In this document: positions 1-11,173 of the stretch, piece after piece | Layout of the letters: each line of letters starts with the position of its first letter | Position numbering within the stretch: the stretch's first letter is position 1 | DNA from: Vermamoeba vermiformis | Lineage: Eukaryota > Tubulinea > Echinamoebida | Length of the DNA stretch: 56,796 nucleotides | Direction of reading: 5' to 3' | Assembly: GCA_045837725.1 (NCBI GenBank) | Contig: JBEWZL010000128.1 | Coordinates: 1-56,796 of the forward strand | Program-made: the position numbers and the translations under genes | The notes under the pieces: model-generated | Seen by the model: the letters and a program-made list of their open reading frames with translations, nothing else | What the model was told of the DNA's origin: nothing | Databases searched by the model: none

Positions 1-2013
1 ATAAAATTTTTCGTTTGAGAACTACTCTAAGCAAGGCGTGTTTGTAACGAGGAATAAACTAGCAAATAGTTAGTATTTATAAATAAATAGTTATTAGTAT
101 TTTAAATAAGAACCGAGCAATCTTTACTTACGCTTGCCAGTCTTGTTCCAAATGCAGATCCGAGTTTACACAGCGAAATCAACAACGACTTGTTTTGTGC
201 ATCTATTGAAGATGAATCTGATAGCAGCTCAATAATCGAGTTGTTCAATTTGTTAAATTTTTCGTCGTTGATTAGACCACTGTTTTCCTCGTTGATCAAA
301 CACAATATTGCCTCTACAAAAAATAGCCTAAAATAGAATTAAATGAGTTTTATCACAAATATATTTTCGTAATAATTTAATTAATATCGATTAAATGGAA
401 ATATGGCCAGCGGTAACTAACCCAAAGCTTTTTGGCTGGGAGTCAATAGCGTAACTCAAAGCGTCGAACAACTGCAATATTTCATCAGCAGTACTATTCT
501 CGTTCTCGAACATGACGAGCACTGAATGAAGAGCGACGTAGCCGTGTAGCTGGACAATCTCATGCGGAGATTTTATCGCCTCAAGTCCGAGTCTGAAAGT
601 TCAGATCAGCTTCAAGTTTGTTTAATAGGCATGACTTTACCGAATAGCAGTGGCTTTGACGACATCACTATCATGCGTGGTACATTGAATGAGCGTTGAT
701 AACGCACTCGCTTGAATTTTCCAATCACTGCTGTTGCATTGATCCGCAACTACCGTACACAGTACTTGATGCAGCTCTATTGCAATAAAATTATATTAAT
801 AACGGCTAGCTTTGTTGAATATATAAATAAAGCCTTAGATAATGCGTACCGTCTGCATTTGGAGTTGATGCATGAATTAGATCCAGCGCGGGTAATTCTG
901 TGGGAATGCAGAACTTGAACTGGGTCATAGATCCCTCCTTCTAGTAAAAGTGTTGGTATATTATGTAATAATAACGTTTAATAACGGCATACCACCGTGC
1001 AATAACGGCCAAGCGAGATCTGTAGTTCAATGAGAGCTCGGAATGCTTTGCTGAAGCGATCGTTTGGTTCTTTTACGTCTTTAAATGATAGACACGCTTT
1101 TCCGAGCAGATAAATTGCCGTTTCAATGTCTTTTTGGCCGATAAAGTTTGCTAGATGAACAAAATTGGCGCTCCAGCTTCAAAAAAATCGATAAATTATT
1201 TGCGTATTAATTATATGTCATTAAGACTTACGTAATTCTATTGGAGCTAGTAGCAAATGTTTCAAAGGCGAGTGGAAATATAATGGACTTGTAACGAGCA
1301 TCATTCCGTTCAAAAAATATTTTGTAAAAATCACCAAGGAACCAAAAGCCCACTCCAGCGATCTTTCCATTAATTTCGGAATATTCTAAAGCATTACTAA
1401 GTGTTTGGAAATTTTCTGGCGTTAGTTCCGAATCCGCCTGCAACAACATTAGCTACACAATCAACAATGGGCTTATACGTACAGGTATATTGTGGACTAA
1501 ACGTCTGCTAGTGTCCTTTATCGCTTCAATAAGGTTATCTATGTTCTTCCTGTAGAAGATCAGCAATAAGATCCGAAAGTAGCACAAAATCTTACCTAAC
1601 AAAATAATACCGCTTATAATCAGGAACAAGAACTCCTCCTATATATGAAATTAGATTGGTCGTATAATTGAGCCTTAACCATACTCTCTAATCTGGTGGG
1701 AAAAAGATAAGCGTTGGCATCTGGAACTGGATTCAAAACACAGCAATTATTCTCCCAGCAAGCCAAATAATCATTCCAATAAGCTTTTGAATTAATTACT
1801 CTCTGCCACTCCGAGCATACTTGAGCGATTGAAGCTGAATTAGATCAGTTAGCAACTCGAACCAGCAATTTAATTGGGAGCACGCCCATTAAATCGTGTA
1901 TTTAAATATTATTTAAATTAAATTATACCTAGAGATGTAAGTTCGGCTAATTTAAGGATGGTAGATGTTATTTCCACCGGCAGTGCCTCAAAATAATTTA
2001 CAGAAAGTTCCAT
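1..2013 (-). CDS. F-box protein with C-terminal helical repeats (partial, 3' end off the window)
   Basis: Multi-exon gene read leftwards from ATG 2013. The N-terminus starts MELSVNYFEALPVEIT and continues through STILKLAELTSL and, after an intron, SIAQVCSEWQRVINSKAYW, which is a clear F-box (LP-x-E-I core, VC-x-x-W, final W). By family knowledge this helix bundle docks on Skp1 in an SCF ubiquitin ligase. The rest, in at least seven short exons (for example 1228-1449, about 600-780, about 420-590, 102-310), is all-helical and reads like HEAT/ARM repeats, for example LSTLIQCTTHDSDVVKATAI and LHGYVALHSVLVMFENEN. These would be the substrate-binding part. No closer relative was recognised. Introns are 45-70 bases. 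The true C-terminus lies outside the window. Confidence 0.72.
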
Positions 2014-2260
2014 GAGCAAGTTGATTGATGCTGCTTCGTGGATTCCTCTTGAGTTAGGGAGCTAATAACAATTTGCCAACAAAAAACTTGTGTGACCGTC
2101 AGGTGACAAAATGACAGTGTAGGGGGAATTTTACCTACGACTAACAACTAATTTCGTGTCATTTGGCGACCAGTCGTACTACCTAACTCGATACTACTAT
2201 TATGAAGATATTTATAATAAAGCAAGTTATAACAAAATTGAACAAAAAGGTTCGAATCTT

Positions 2261-5200
2261 TTATCGGCGTTTGGTGTCGTCCACGAGCTCCACGTATTCC
2301 AATCCAGAAAGGCTCTAAATATTGAATCATTAATTAAAATAAAGAATTAATTTCGGAGCGACTCTGCTACGTACCGTCTTCTTCTTGCGACTGTTTTGGA
2401 CCAGCTTGATAATGACTGCAACACCAATGCCAACAACAGCGAGACAACCGGCAATAATGAGAAGAATATACAATGGATGCATACCTACAAAGAACAAATC
2501 AGTTAAAGTCTTGCACAGGAGAGATTTGATCCGGATGTGGATCGTACCTGCAGCACCAGAAGGTGCTTCGACAACGTCAGTAGCAGGTGCGTTTTGCTCA
2601 ACAGGCGTATACACAGGTACGGCAATAGGTGCTTGATAGACAGGCGTTTGACCGAAAGGTGCGGTGTAGATAGGTGTTTGAGCGACAGGTGTCTGAACGG
2701 GTGGTTGTGCCACGGGTACGGCGACAGGTGTGGCAGCGACTGGTGCTTCGACTGGCGCTGCAACTGGAACTTCAACTGGGGTGGCTGCAACTGGCTCGGC
2801 AATTGGTTCCGAGAACACAGGAGGGGCAACAGGAACAACTCCGACGGGCACTCCTAAAAAGGAAATGTTAGGTCGGATACAAGGAGAGACGGTATTCATG
2901 AATGGGCTTAAGAAAGCATCTATATGACGAGAGCGTACCAGGAGTTTGCAAAGAGGCAGTCAAACTAGCTTGCAAAGGCTCAGAACCTTCGTTGTAAATA
3001 GCAAACACAACGGTCGTCGACTGAGAAGTGGCCTCAAACGAGATTAAGTCGCTGGTAGCGTCAAAACGTTGTCCGGACACGGTGTCACTGCCCGCCGTAA
3101 AGTCGCTAATAGCAGGGAACTCGCCGTCATTCGAGACCAAAACGACAAAACTGCCAGTTTGCTCGGTAGATCGTTTCTTTCCCGCCCTTTGGATGGACAA
3201 AGACAAAGTCGGGTTAGTGCCGCTTTGCGAACGAGTTGTGGTGAAGAACTGATATTGATTGGACGCAACGTTAATTTGTGTGCCGCTAATAGGGAACGTT
3301 ACTGGCGTTTCAACTAAAAACGCGGGAGTTAGAAAAAGAGCGGTGAATTAGCATCATCGGGGTCTTACTGTGCACAGCAGTGTTGACCGTGAAGTGAACA
3401 GTGATTGGGCCCCAGTTGCGCACGGCAAGGTAAGCCACGCCGTCGCCGCGGACTGGCGCAAAATGGCTGAGTTCGCCGTACATGTCGATGTCACGAACGT
3501 TGTCACCGAAAGGAGGGAAGGCAGGGTACACGTCCTACCGTAAATGTCAGATAACCAAATCTTATAAGCCAATAATAGTACCTCGTCTAAAGCAACAGAG
3601 ACGTTTGCTTTGAAGTTTGATTGGGAAGTCAAATGAATTTCACCGATGTAGCGAGAAGGTGCTTCGAGGAGCGTACTTGGCACTTGCATGTCATGAGTGA
3701 AATAGATCCACGTGTGACCGTTCACTGAGTGCTCGACGGAAGTGTCCAAGACGTACTCACCTAATAAATAAAATTAATAACAACGTTCATCTTAGGAGAA
3801 ATTGTGCGCAATTAGAAGGGTCCGACGTACGAATTCCAGTGGCCGCGAATTCATAGGTGTGATTGACTTGAGTTGAATCAGGCGCAGCAAACAAGCCAGT
3901 GTAGAGCATGTAAGAAGTACCAGCAGTAAAACTTGACGCGGGCCAATAGACCATTTGACGAGTGACCACATCCGCACCTTCGACGAAGTTCTCGGTACGA
4001 GGCCAGTACAAGCGAGAAGCAATTGCGTGATTGGCAAATGTAGGGAACGGGTTGCTACTTTCATTGCTCACTAAAAAGTTGACTTCGCGCGTAATTTCAT
4101 GATCGAAACCTTCAATGTGGTTGGTGAAGGCCAGATCAAAGAAGACTCCTTGATTGTCGACGCCATTGTACGCCATCTTGTAGTAATGCCAGCGGTTAGG
4201 TTGAATTTGATTTTCGATGGTCGCTCCGAGAGTGTGTTCGAAGCGATCTGAAATTGCGTTAGATCGAGCTGGATGGAACATTCTCGAAACTTACTTTGGA
4301 AGGAGGCGACAATCGAGTAAGTCAACGAAACATCAGTGTCGTTGTTATTTTGTTGTTGGACTTCAACGACGGCGTACCATTTGCCGTAAAGAGAGCGAGA
4401 TTTGTCGAGTTCCAAAAACAGATCTTCCACTGAAGACTCGTAGGAGATCTCATTGGTCAAAGGTGTAGGGAGTCTTCATAATTAAATTAGGTTAATGCAT
4501 AGGAACGAAATTCATCTTACCTGTTCTGGCGGAGTTGGATGCGAACATCAATGTCGTTCTCGCGGACGTTCAGAGCCAAATGGAAAATGGTAGAAATTCT
4601 TCGAAAATCGTTAGTTATCGTACAAAAAGTAATAATGAATGCTTACCTGAAGTCTCGTAAGAATGGTAATGAGCCAACTTCAACGGGGATCTCGTAAGCA
4701 ACAACACGATTGGCCAGATTATTGTGAGGGAGAACAGTGAACAAATTGAGAGTATAGACCTCTATTAAAAGCTATTAGACCGATGTCACTAAATGAGTGT
4801 ATGACATAACAACTCACCCATGTATCGAGGTGTCACGGACACATTTCCGAATGCAGTCTCGGGACCAGTGTAGACAATTGCTACGGCATAATCACGGCTA
4901 GCAACATCTTGAGTCTGTCTACCAGCAATGAAGAATTCGGTGGTCTAAAAGGATCGTGATACTAATTAGTAATTGGTACGAGAAGTGGGTGGATCACGCG
5001 ACTAAAATTTTAACTTACCGCGTCACTGTTGTTCATTTCATAAGTAATAGCGTTATTGACATCGAGCACAATTGTATTGTAGAATCTCAAAGTGATTCTT
5101 TCACTAGGCAGTAAAGCACGAGGCAAGTTGACTTCGAAGTACACGATAGCTTCGGGGACTTCTTGGGGGAGCATGAAATAAGACATTCGAATCATATGCA

Positions 5201-6703
5201 AGCGATTATTTAAGAGGACGACGTCGTCTGTTTGGTCAAGGCCACCAATGGATCGATCTGATCGATAAAGTGTCAAATTAGTTCGCTGAAAGTGACATCT
5301 CGACACGTGTCATTTTTCATTGCATTTTGAATCGAGGTAGCTCGCAGTATCGCTATTATATTAATAAGAGTTCGTCATAACGTACCAACAAGTGACACGG
5401 TGAAAGTAGCTTCCAATTCCAACTCAGCGGTGTTGAAGAAGCCCAAGATCCATTTCGTACTAGTCATGTTGAGGAAGTCTGTGATGGGAATTTCCTCGAA
5501 CAAAGTCAAGCGATAAACAGTTTGATTGAATTCGTTGAGGAATTGAGTTTCAGCCGCGACAGTAGCACGCTCCAAATGACGAGCAGGAGTTGGATAGTCA
5601 CCTGATAAATTTGTTAGCTTAATGTCTTTATGTTATTTAATATTATGTCATACCTTGACTAATCGTAAGCAAACGTTCGAGTGCGTTTTCGTTCAAGATT
5701 GGAGTCAAGCTATCGAAAGCGAGATCGAATCTAACAGCTGTTGTCTCCATAAGCACGTTTGCAGTGTGATTAATTACTACATGATAGTAGATGATTTCCA
5801 TTGGTGTTAATGTCTCGCGGGTTGGTTGATTGAGCTCGAATGGCGTATCCGCTACAGAAAAAATTGTCAAAATGTTAGAGCACTTCCACAAATAGAAATC
5901 TAGCGATAGTCATGATAAAACAAGTTTAGACGATCGAAATGCGTCGGTGAAATAAAAATTGTGCGCATCAGCGAGACATACCAAGCAATAAGTACGTGAC
6001 ATTAAAGGAGGCATTAACCTGCTGTAAATTATATACTATGACATAGTAGACTCCTTCGGCAATATCTGTTGAGGGCCAAAAAGCGACACCACGCGAAGCT
6101 AAACGAAATCCAGATAAGTTTGTGGATCTCAATGTGATCGAGTAGTTTATCGTAAATAATACTTACATTGGGCTTGCGCTAAAGCAAGTGATGTATCATT
6201 AGGGAATTCTCTGCTAAGGGCGACCGTCAAGTTGGTGCCAAACTCCTCATCTTAAAAAAATCAGAACTGTTAATTTCAAACTTGTGTTAAATCCTTCGAA
6301 GATTATCAAAATTAAGTCTGCATATTAGACCAAAGATTAGGAAGTTCATAATTTTAGGTCCGGTTGTGCTTCATGACATCCAAATTGAAAGTTCGCTCAT
6401 ATTTTCAAATATTACTAACCTTCCTCTAAATATTCTTTATCTGTTGTAAAAATAGCGAGGGCAACAGACCGATTGGCCAATTCCTCTTCTGTGAGCAAAA
6501 CTTGGTAGATCAGAACTTCACCAGGCAGTAAAAATCCAGGCGCAAATTCTCCGGGCTGAATTTCAACTAATTTAGACGCATTAATGTAAGTTAATTTATA
6601 ATAATATATAAAATTCATTTGATTGTTACGAACCTGGATCTTGAGCTCGAACAGTTGACAACGTAATTGCCAATAATACAATTACTGCAAGACCTTTAAA
6701 CAT
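2261..6703 (-). CDS. Large type I membrane protein with repeated extracellular beta-rich modules
   Basis: Start ATG 6703 opens a signal peptide (MFKGLAVIVLLAITLSTVRA, probable cleavage before QDP). About 18 exons follow. They encode a run of beta-rich segments, each with an aromatic strand of the type NRWHYYKM, HTWIYFTHDM, NQYQFFTTT or GVYYVIVYN, and many N-x-S/T sites, suggesting tandem beta-sandwich ectodomains (perhaps PPC-like; not proven). A Pro/Val/Ala stalk follows (about 2560-2850; PVAAPVEAPVAATPV), then a membrane helix (YILLIIAGCLAVVGIGVAVI) and a basic stop-transfer RKKK. The final exon is short. Splicing a 60-base intron (about 2314-2373, gtacgt...tttag) replaces an intron-read tail with SLSGLEYVELVDDTKRR and a TAA at 2261. 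YVEL fits a YxxPhi sorting motif. It probably acts at the cell surface as an adhesion or receptor-like protein; the ligand is unknown. Confidence 0.72.
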
Positions 6704-6847
6704 CTGAGACGTGTTCAAGAACTTGGAGAACAGAAATAATAATCGGCTGTCAAACCTCATGTCAACCTATCATCCCCGCGCCAGAAAAAACACATCTTAA
6801 TTTATTTAATATTTCATGGTTATTGAGCATTATATTATTAAAAAGAT

Positions 6848-7432
6848 CTACATTTCTCTTTGAAAAGATTGCTGAACTTGAAGAATATCCTTCTGAAGCT
6901 CGACCTGCATCCCCGCCAATTTGGTCTTGCGATCGTTCAATTCGTCAATTTTTTCTTGATAGGTAACAATCAGTTCTTCGCGCTGTCTTATCCGTGTTTC
7001 TAAGGCGCCAAGAGCAATTTGGATGGCTTCGTAATTTTCTTTAAATTGTTGCAATACAGAGAGAGCAGCTGGTGTGGGTCCAAACAACTTGTATTTCTTT
7101 GCGATGTGAAGCATTGAAGTGTTCAACGCTGTAAGCTCAGAATACGAGCGTACTGAATAGTTAAGCTTGTCATTAAAAAAATCTTCAATGCATTGAATTT
7201 TAACAGGTTCGCAGAGGGTCAGAAGATCTCTATGGTGGTAGCCTGCTTCTTGAATAACTAGCTTTCTTTCTGATACATTTTGATTGTCTTGAAGCGTCTC
7301 TTTAATAGACCATGTTCGTAAAAGAGACAGGGAGGATCCCTGTAGGCGCACAATGATTTCTTCATTGACGGCGGCAAGTGCTTCAATCTTATTTATAAGG
7401 AGAATATCTTGACTTACATCAACGTGAGACAT
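6848..7432 (-). CDS. Intronless coiled-coil protein, 194 residues
   Basis: Single uninterrupted ORF from ATG 7432 (MSHVDVSQDILLINK) to TAG 6848. It is helical throughout. The last 80 residues have strong heptad character (ALETRIRQREELIVTYQEK, then DELNDRKTKLAGMQVELQKD), typical of a parallel coiled coil. The middle (about residues 70-110) looks globular and helical. There is no signal peptide or membrane segment, so it is probably cytosolic or nuclear. Size and layout fit a small subunit of a coiled-coil complex (BLOC, HAUS or kinetochore type), but no family signature was recognised. It is one of few intronless genes here. The 207 bases upstream hold a compact palindrome cluster that could be its promoter. 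Confidence 0.68.
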   Translation of the reverse strand: MSHVDVSQDILLINKIEALAAVNEEIIVRLQGSSLSLLRTWSIKETLQDNQNVSERKLVIQEAGYHHRDLLTLCEPVKIQCIEDFFNDKLNYSVRSYSELTALNTSMLHIAKKYKLFGPTPAALSVLQQFKENYEAIQIALGALETRIRQREELIVTYQEKIDELNDRKTKLAGMQVELQKDILQVQQSFQREM

Positions 7433-7506
7433 TGTGTTATTTGTAGGAATTGAGATTTTGACAGCGCAAATTTTCGATTAAATTGACCCGGTCAAGATTT
7501 GGTCAA

Positions 7507-7538
7507 ACACGGCCGTGTTGCAACACGGTGCCGTGCTC
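7507..7538. promoter_or_regulatory. Palindrome cluster upstream of the coiled-coil gene
   Basis: Three dyad-symmetric words lie end to end: ACACGGCCGTGT (perfect, 7507-7518), TGTTGCAACA (perfect, 7516-7525) and CACGGTGCCGTG (one central mismatch, about 7524-7535). They sit 75-105 bases before ATG 7432, between that gene and the 3' end of the gene to its right, so a promoter role for the coiled-coil gene is the simplest reading. The binding factor is unknown. Confidence 0.35.
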
Positions 7539-7639
7539 TTGAAATCACAATTGATTTTGTTTGTACGAATAAGGTGTAATGAAGACAAATCCAAATGAAT
7601 AGGCTGTTTGCGAACCAAATTATTGTTCTAGATCCGAAT

Positions 7640-9101
7640 TTAAATTGAAATAAGCTTTAAATCGTCAGGATACAAATTAACCATATTTCGCAGTATTTTC
7701 ACGTTATCAGCATCCAATATGGCAGAATGAAATGGTTTGTTTGGTTGTCGTTGGTCTCTGCTGTAATTAATAGTTTGCATGACATCGTCCGTAGTAACAA
7801 CAACGTGAACAGGACCCTCCGGCTGTATCTCTAATACTCTTCGAATTGCTGTTCTAAACGCTCTATTTATGATTTCATTGATGTCATCTGCATTCGCGCC
7901 TTCTGATGCTTTGGCAATAACATCGTGATCTATTTCAGCGCTCAAAGTATCTTGTCGATTATCGTTATTTCCTAGTATAGCAATACGAGTCAGCAACAAC
8001 TCTTTACGAGCTGCTTCGTCCGGGTGTTTAAGGTGAACCAAATTGACTTTGCACGAGGCAAACCTGCAATAATTCAATTAACTTTACCGCATTCTCATCA
8101 TATTCTATAATATATATATATATATATGAGCTATATTATACGTACAATTTTACGAATGGCTCGGTGATGACATACGGATAGTTGCTGTATATCATCAAAA
8201 TTATGTCGTCCCGATCTGAAACTTTGCGTTAATAAGGCCAATACTATAGATGTACTTACAGTTGTTTACTATTTGAATGAATTCATTAGCTAGCTTTGGA
8301 TCGCTGATAATTGGATTGGTGCCCACCGGTGTATTGTCAAAATCGTTGACCATTAGCACAATCTTCTTGCCTCGTGCTTGGGCCGCTGTTAAAACTTTCA
8401 AAAATTCTTCGGTAAAGCTAAAAATATGATTCGTTAGTATTGTTTTAAACATATTAATATTCAAGCGTCGCTACCTTGGATGATTAGCATTGGCAATAAA
8501 GTTCAGATCGTACAGAAAAATTGAAAATAATTCGTTCTTATCCTCGTTGTTCTTAAATAAATCGGCCATCTTATAGAAGTAACCCGATCCAGTGCCATTA
8601 TACAAGCAATTCTTATTTAACACGTCTGGTAATTAAAATGAGATTTGAGGATTAGCGGATCAGCTGTTACACGAGCTTACACGGCGAAATTAGGACTTCT
8701 TCTATGAATCTTTTCACATTATTAGCCAGAGGCACTTCGTTTAGGCAGAGAATGTCGCGAGAGTACGCGTGCATCCGACAGTACAAAGACCTCCACTGAT
8801 CTCCAATAGCCTTTTGATTGCATCGAATTAATTAAGGTATCCAATAACATAATGTATTATATTACTTTTTTGTGTTCGTGATCATTTTTGAAATGCGTCC
8901 AGCGCTCAAAATAAAAAGCTTGCCATAACCTAATTGAAAAATATTCAACCCGCGTTAAAAAATAAAATGTTAATTGAATAATTACCTCCAATTAGTGGTA
9001 TAATTTCGCCATTGGTGACAGACGCTCGAGGATTGCACCAACGATATCACATCCAATTTTCTAAATATAAGTTCTACAATCTCGCTCGATAAGCTCTCCA
9101 T
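7640..9101 (-). CDS. F-box protein fused to a degenerate AAA ATPase domain
   Basis: Starts ATG 9101. The first exon reads MESLSSEIVELIFRKLDVIS, then LVQSSSVCHQWRN, a good F-box. Later exons resemble an AAA module. A Walker A-like loop, CLYNGTGSGYFYKMADLF, aligns with the GxPGTGKT loop but lacks the Lys and Thr. A Walker B-like strand, KIVLMVNDFDNTPVG, has ND where DE is expected. A sensor-1-like strand reads DDIILMIYSNYPYVI. A segment ASCKVNLVHLKHPDEAARKE, then LLLTRI, matches the end of the large AAA subdomain, and a helical lid-like part (EGANADDINEIINRAFRTAI) follows. It ends LKLISI at 7640. I infer an SCF receptor whose target-binding part is a catalytically dead AAA fold. The F-box call is firm; the AAA call rests on motif order and spacing. 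Confidence 0.68.
8109..8127. repeat. (TA)n microsatellite
   Basis: A run of about nine TA units inside a short intron of the F-box/AAA gene. A plain simple repeat. Confidence 0.85.
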
Positions 9102-9721
9102 TGCTCTTATTGCAAAATTAAATTAAATTAAACTGGATTGAACAGCTACTTTTGTTATTAATCATGCCACGTGTTACTATTAATGCCGGAAAATTTAGGA
9201 ATGACCACGTCACGTTTGCGCTAGCTAGAACTTAGATAAAATTTTAATGGCCAGATAAATCTTGCTAGGAATGTATTCTAATCACGGCGTAATCACGGCG
9301 GCTGGTGGATTATAGGATGCTGCTGAGATCGAAGCTCGCCGCAAGTACTTGTACTAGCCGCGCTATCTCACTTGAACGTTAAGAACAACGGCGGTCGTCC
9401 TGGATCACGTTGGCGCTTGGCTCAAGGCTAAACCCGTTACGCAGTTCTTAATCTGTGTTAATTAACCTCCAAAATTACTAGTACTAGTATTTTTAAGCTT
9501 TGACATCAGTTTATCATCCGAAAGCACTCGTCTTTCGCTTACACTGGATTAAAATCTTTTTCCGGAGTTTTTCTTAAAGCTAGGTTATTGGCCGGCTCAT
9601 AAGCAAATAATGCGAGTGTTCCAAATATAGCAACCAAAAAGTTTTGTACTCGAAGTTTTTCTTGTTTCATTCTAATTTTCGTGTATCGTCAGTTAACTAC
9701 CGCACGTCACTAAACTTAATC
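9102..9721. other. Intergenic region between divergent genes
   Basis: About 620 bases without a supportable ORF, lying between the start of the F-box/AAA gene (-) and a small ORF (+). It contains CACGTG near 9166, about 65 bases before the F-box start, and an 11-base tandem duplication at 9279-9300. Probably a two-way promoter region. Confidence 0.45.
9279..9300. repeat. 11-bp tandem duplication TAATCACGGCG x2
   Basis: Two perfect abutting copies of TAATCACGGCG (9279-9289 and 9290-9300), about 180 bases upstream of the F-box/AAA start. Possible duplicated factor site; function unknown. Confidence 0.5.
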
Positions 9722-9892
9722 ATGGACAACGACTTTTGTAACCCGACTGACCCGCTTGTGACTTGGCCTCGCCCCTCTCCTCGCATGCCTGGTCCTTACT
9801 TCCCCGGGGACGACGATCCTCAATGGCCTACCGACCCTGTTCCTATTCCTAGAATCCCCAAAATCCCTGAGCCCATGCCAGAATACATGTAA
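9722..9892 (+). CDS. Small acidic proline-rich protein, 56 residues
   Basis: ATG 9722 to TAA 9892, single exon. The protein (MDNDFCNPTDPLVTWPRPSP..., ending KIPEPMPEYM) is about 30% proline with several Asp and Trp residues and a spaced W-P/P-R-x-P pattern, so it should be disordered. There is no signal peptide from this ATG and no known domain. An AATAAA-like polyadenylation word lies about 50 bases after the stop. The codon choice looks like coding sequence rather than chance AT-rich sequence, and it is isolated between intergenic stretches, which supports a real small gene. It could instead be the last exon of a gene whose upstream exons I could not find. Confidence 0.42.
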   Translation: MDNDFCNPTDPLVTWPRPSPRMPGPYFPGDDDPQWPTDPVPIPRIPKIPEPMPEYM

Positions 9893-10317
9893 AGCGGGCA
9901 CAGAGCTTAAAAATTCGGATGTAATTCCGATTGTCTCATAAATAAACTAATAGCAACTGTTATTGGGAAACATTGCTGTGCTTACATACGTGGTTCATCA
10001 GCGCTACTCAAACTGCACATGCGACCACCGGAATGACGACACAGATCCGTTTTCAGGTTTCCAAAGCAGTTACTAACATAATTACGCGCATTCATTACAA
10101 AAGTAGGCAACTGATCAGTTAATGTTCGTTACTCGTACATTTTAAGCCAGGTTTCTTTCTTCTTTCTTTCTTAAGACAGGAAAAACGTTTCGGCAAGAAA
10201 GCTCTTGCCAACTTTCTTTTCGTAAATTTTAAACGTAATACTATTACAACCATTTACTACTAGTTGTACTACTTCGTACACGCAATTACGGGAGCGAGCT
10301 TTTGGATTTTCGGCAAC
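9893..10317. other. Intergenic region
   Basis: About 425 bases: a polyadenylation-like ATAAATAAA near 9940, then AT-rich sequence with a TTTCTTTC-type tract near 10150-10170. No ORF or RNA gene is seen. It probably holds the promoter of the Cys-rich secreted ORF at 10318. Confidence 0.4.
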
Positions 10318-10956
10318 ATGAAGAAAATTATCGTAGCGTTGCTGGTGGCTACATATGCTTTCTTTATGGCTAGTGGCTACGTCTACCTAGTTGCCCCTAC
10401 TACACCGAAGGACTGCCAGGCGAGCGACTTCAGCTTGGGAATTGAGATCTCACCTTTGGAATGCACTTACACCGTAGATACGAATACTCCACCCAAATTT
10501 TCACCATTTTATGCCATTGCCACATGCAGCAAATATTTTCTTTATGAATAAGGCTGCGGAACTACGGATATGTGCTCGAATCCGCCGTACTTTTGCACAG
10601 AATTTAATATTATGCCTCTTGGATGCAATAGCAACGATAATTTATATTATAGCTGCTTTGATGATTATACGGAGGCTCTATCTCAACTAGGAACCTCATC
10701 CTTCGTACAGATCGCCCAATCCAACGTTGATCAATGCGGCAATATGGCCAACTACAAAGTCTATCCTATTAATAAGTGCGTCGAAACGCTCCACCATGGC
10801 GACGAATGGCCTGCAGTGCAATATAAATGCAACAGCACGCATGTAGCGAAATCTTTTTTCTATGACGAAGGGTGCAGAAAATTCGCTTTCCTCGAATATC
10901 ATCAATTGAATACTTGCGAGGGTCAAAGAAATGTTTATACTTGTAAAGGGTACTAG
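10318..10956 (+). pseudogene. Cysteine-rich secreted protein ORF with one in-frame stop
   Basis: ATG 10318 opens a signal peptide (MKKIIVALLVATYAFFMASG). A Cys-rich mature part follows with no intron and stays in one frame to TAG 10954-10956, except for a TAA at 10549-10551. Coding character continues without change after it: Cys spacing, codon use and motifs such as FNIMPLGCNSNDNLYYSC and VDQCGNMANYKVYPINKC. About a dozen cysteines imply a disulfide-knit extracellular domain of unknown family. The interruption could be a recent loss of function, programmed read-through, an intron I cannot place (no good phase-matched splice pair was found) or a sequencing error. No function is assigned. Confidence 0.5.
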
Positions 10957-11173
10957 AATAAATAAAAATTAATTATTGATCGTACCCGATCTGGATCCAC
11001 TACTAATCTCGTCGCATTTTGCATGCAACATTAACCAGTAGAAAATTCGGGATTATACTATTAAATAGCGTTGAGCAATATTTGAAAACTAAGCACCATT
11101 TCGGGTGTCAATTTCAAGCTACATCCGTAAAATTGCGATATTTACATTCAGTTCAACTTACATCGAGTCTAAT

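Noticed and set aside
2247-2257. tRNA B-box-like word GGTTCGAATC
   Set aside because: No A-box, acceptor stem or cloverleaf can be formed around it.
2385-2927. Several plus-strand ORFs rich in Arg, Cys, Gly or Ala
   Set aside because: They are mirror readings of the Pro/Val/Ala stalk repeat of the minus-strand membrane protein.
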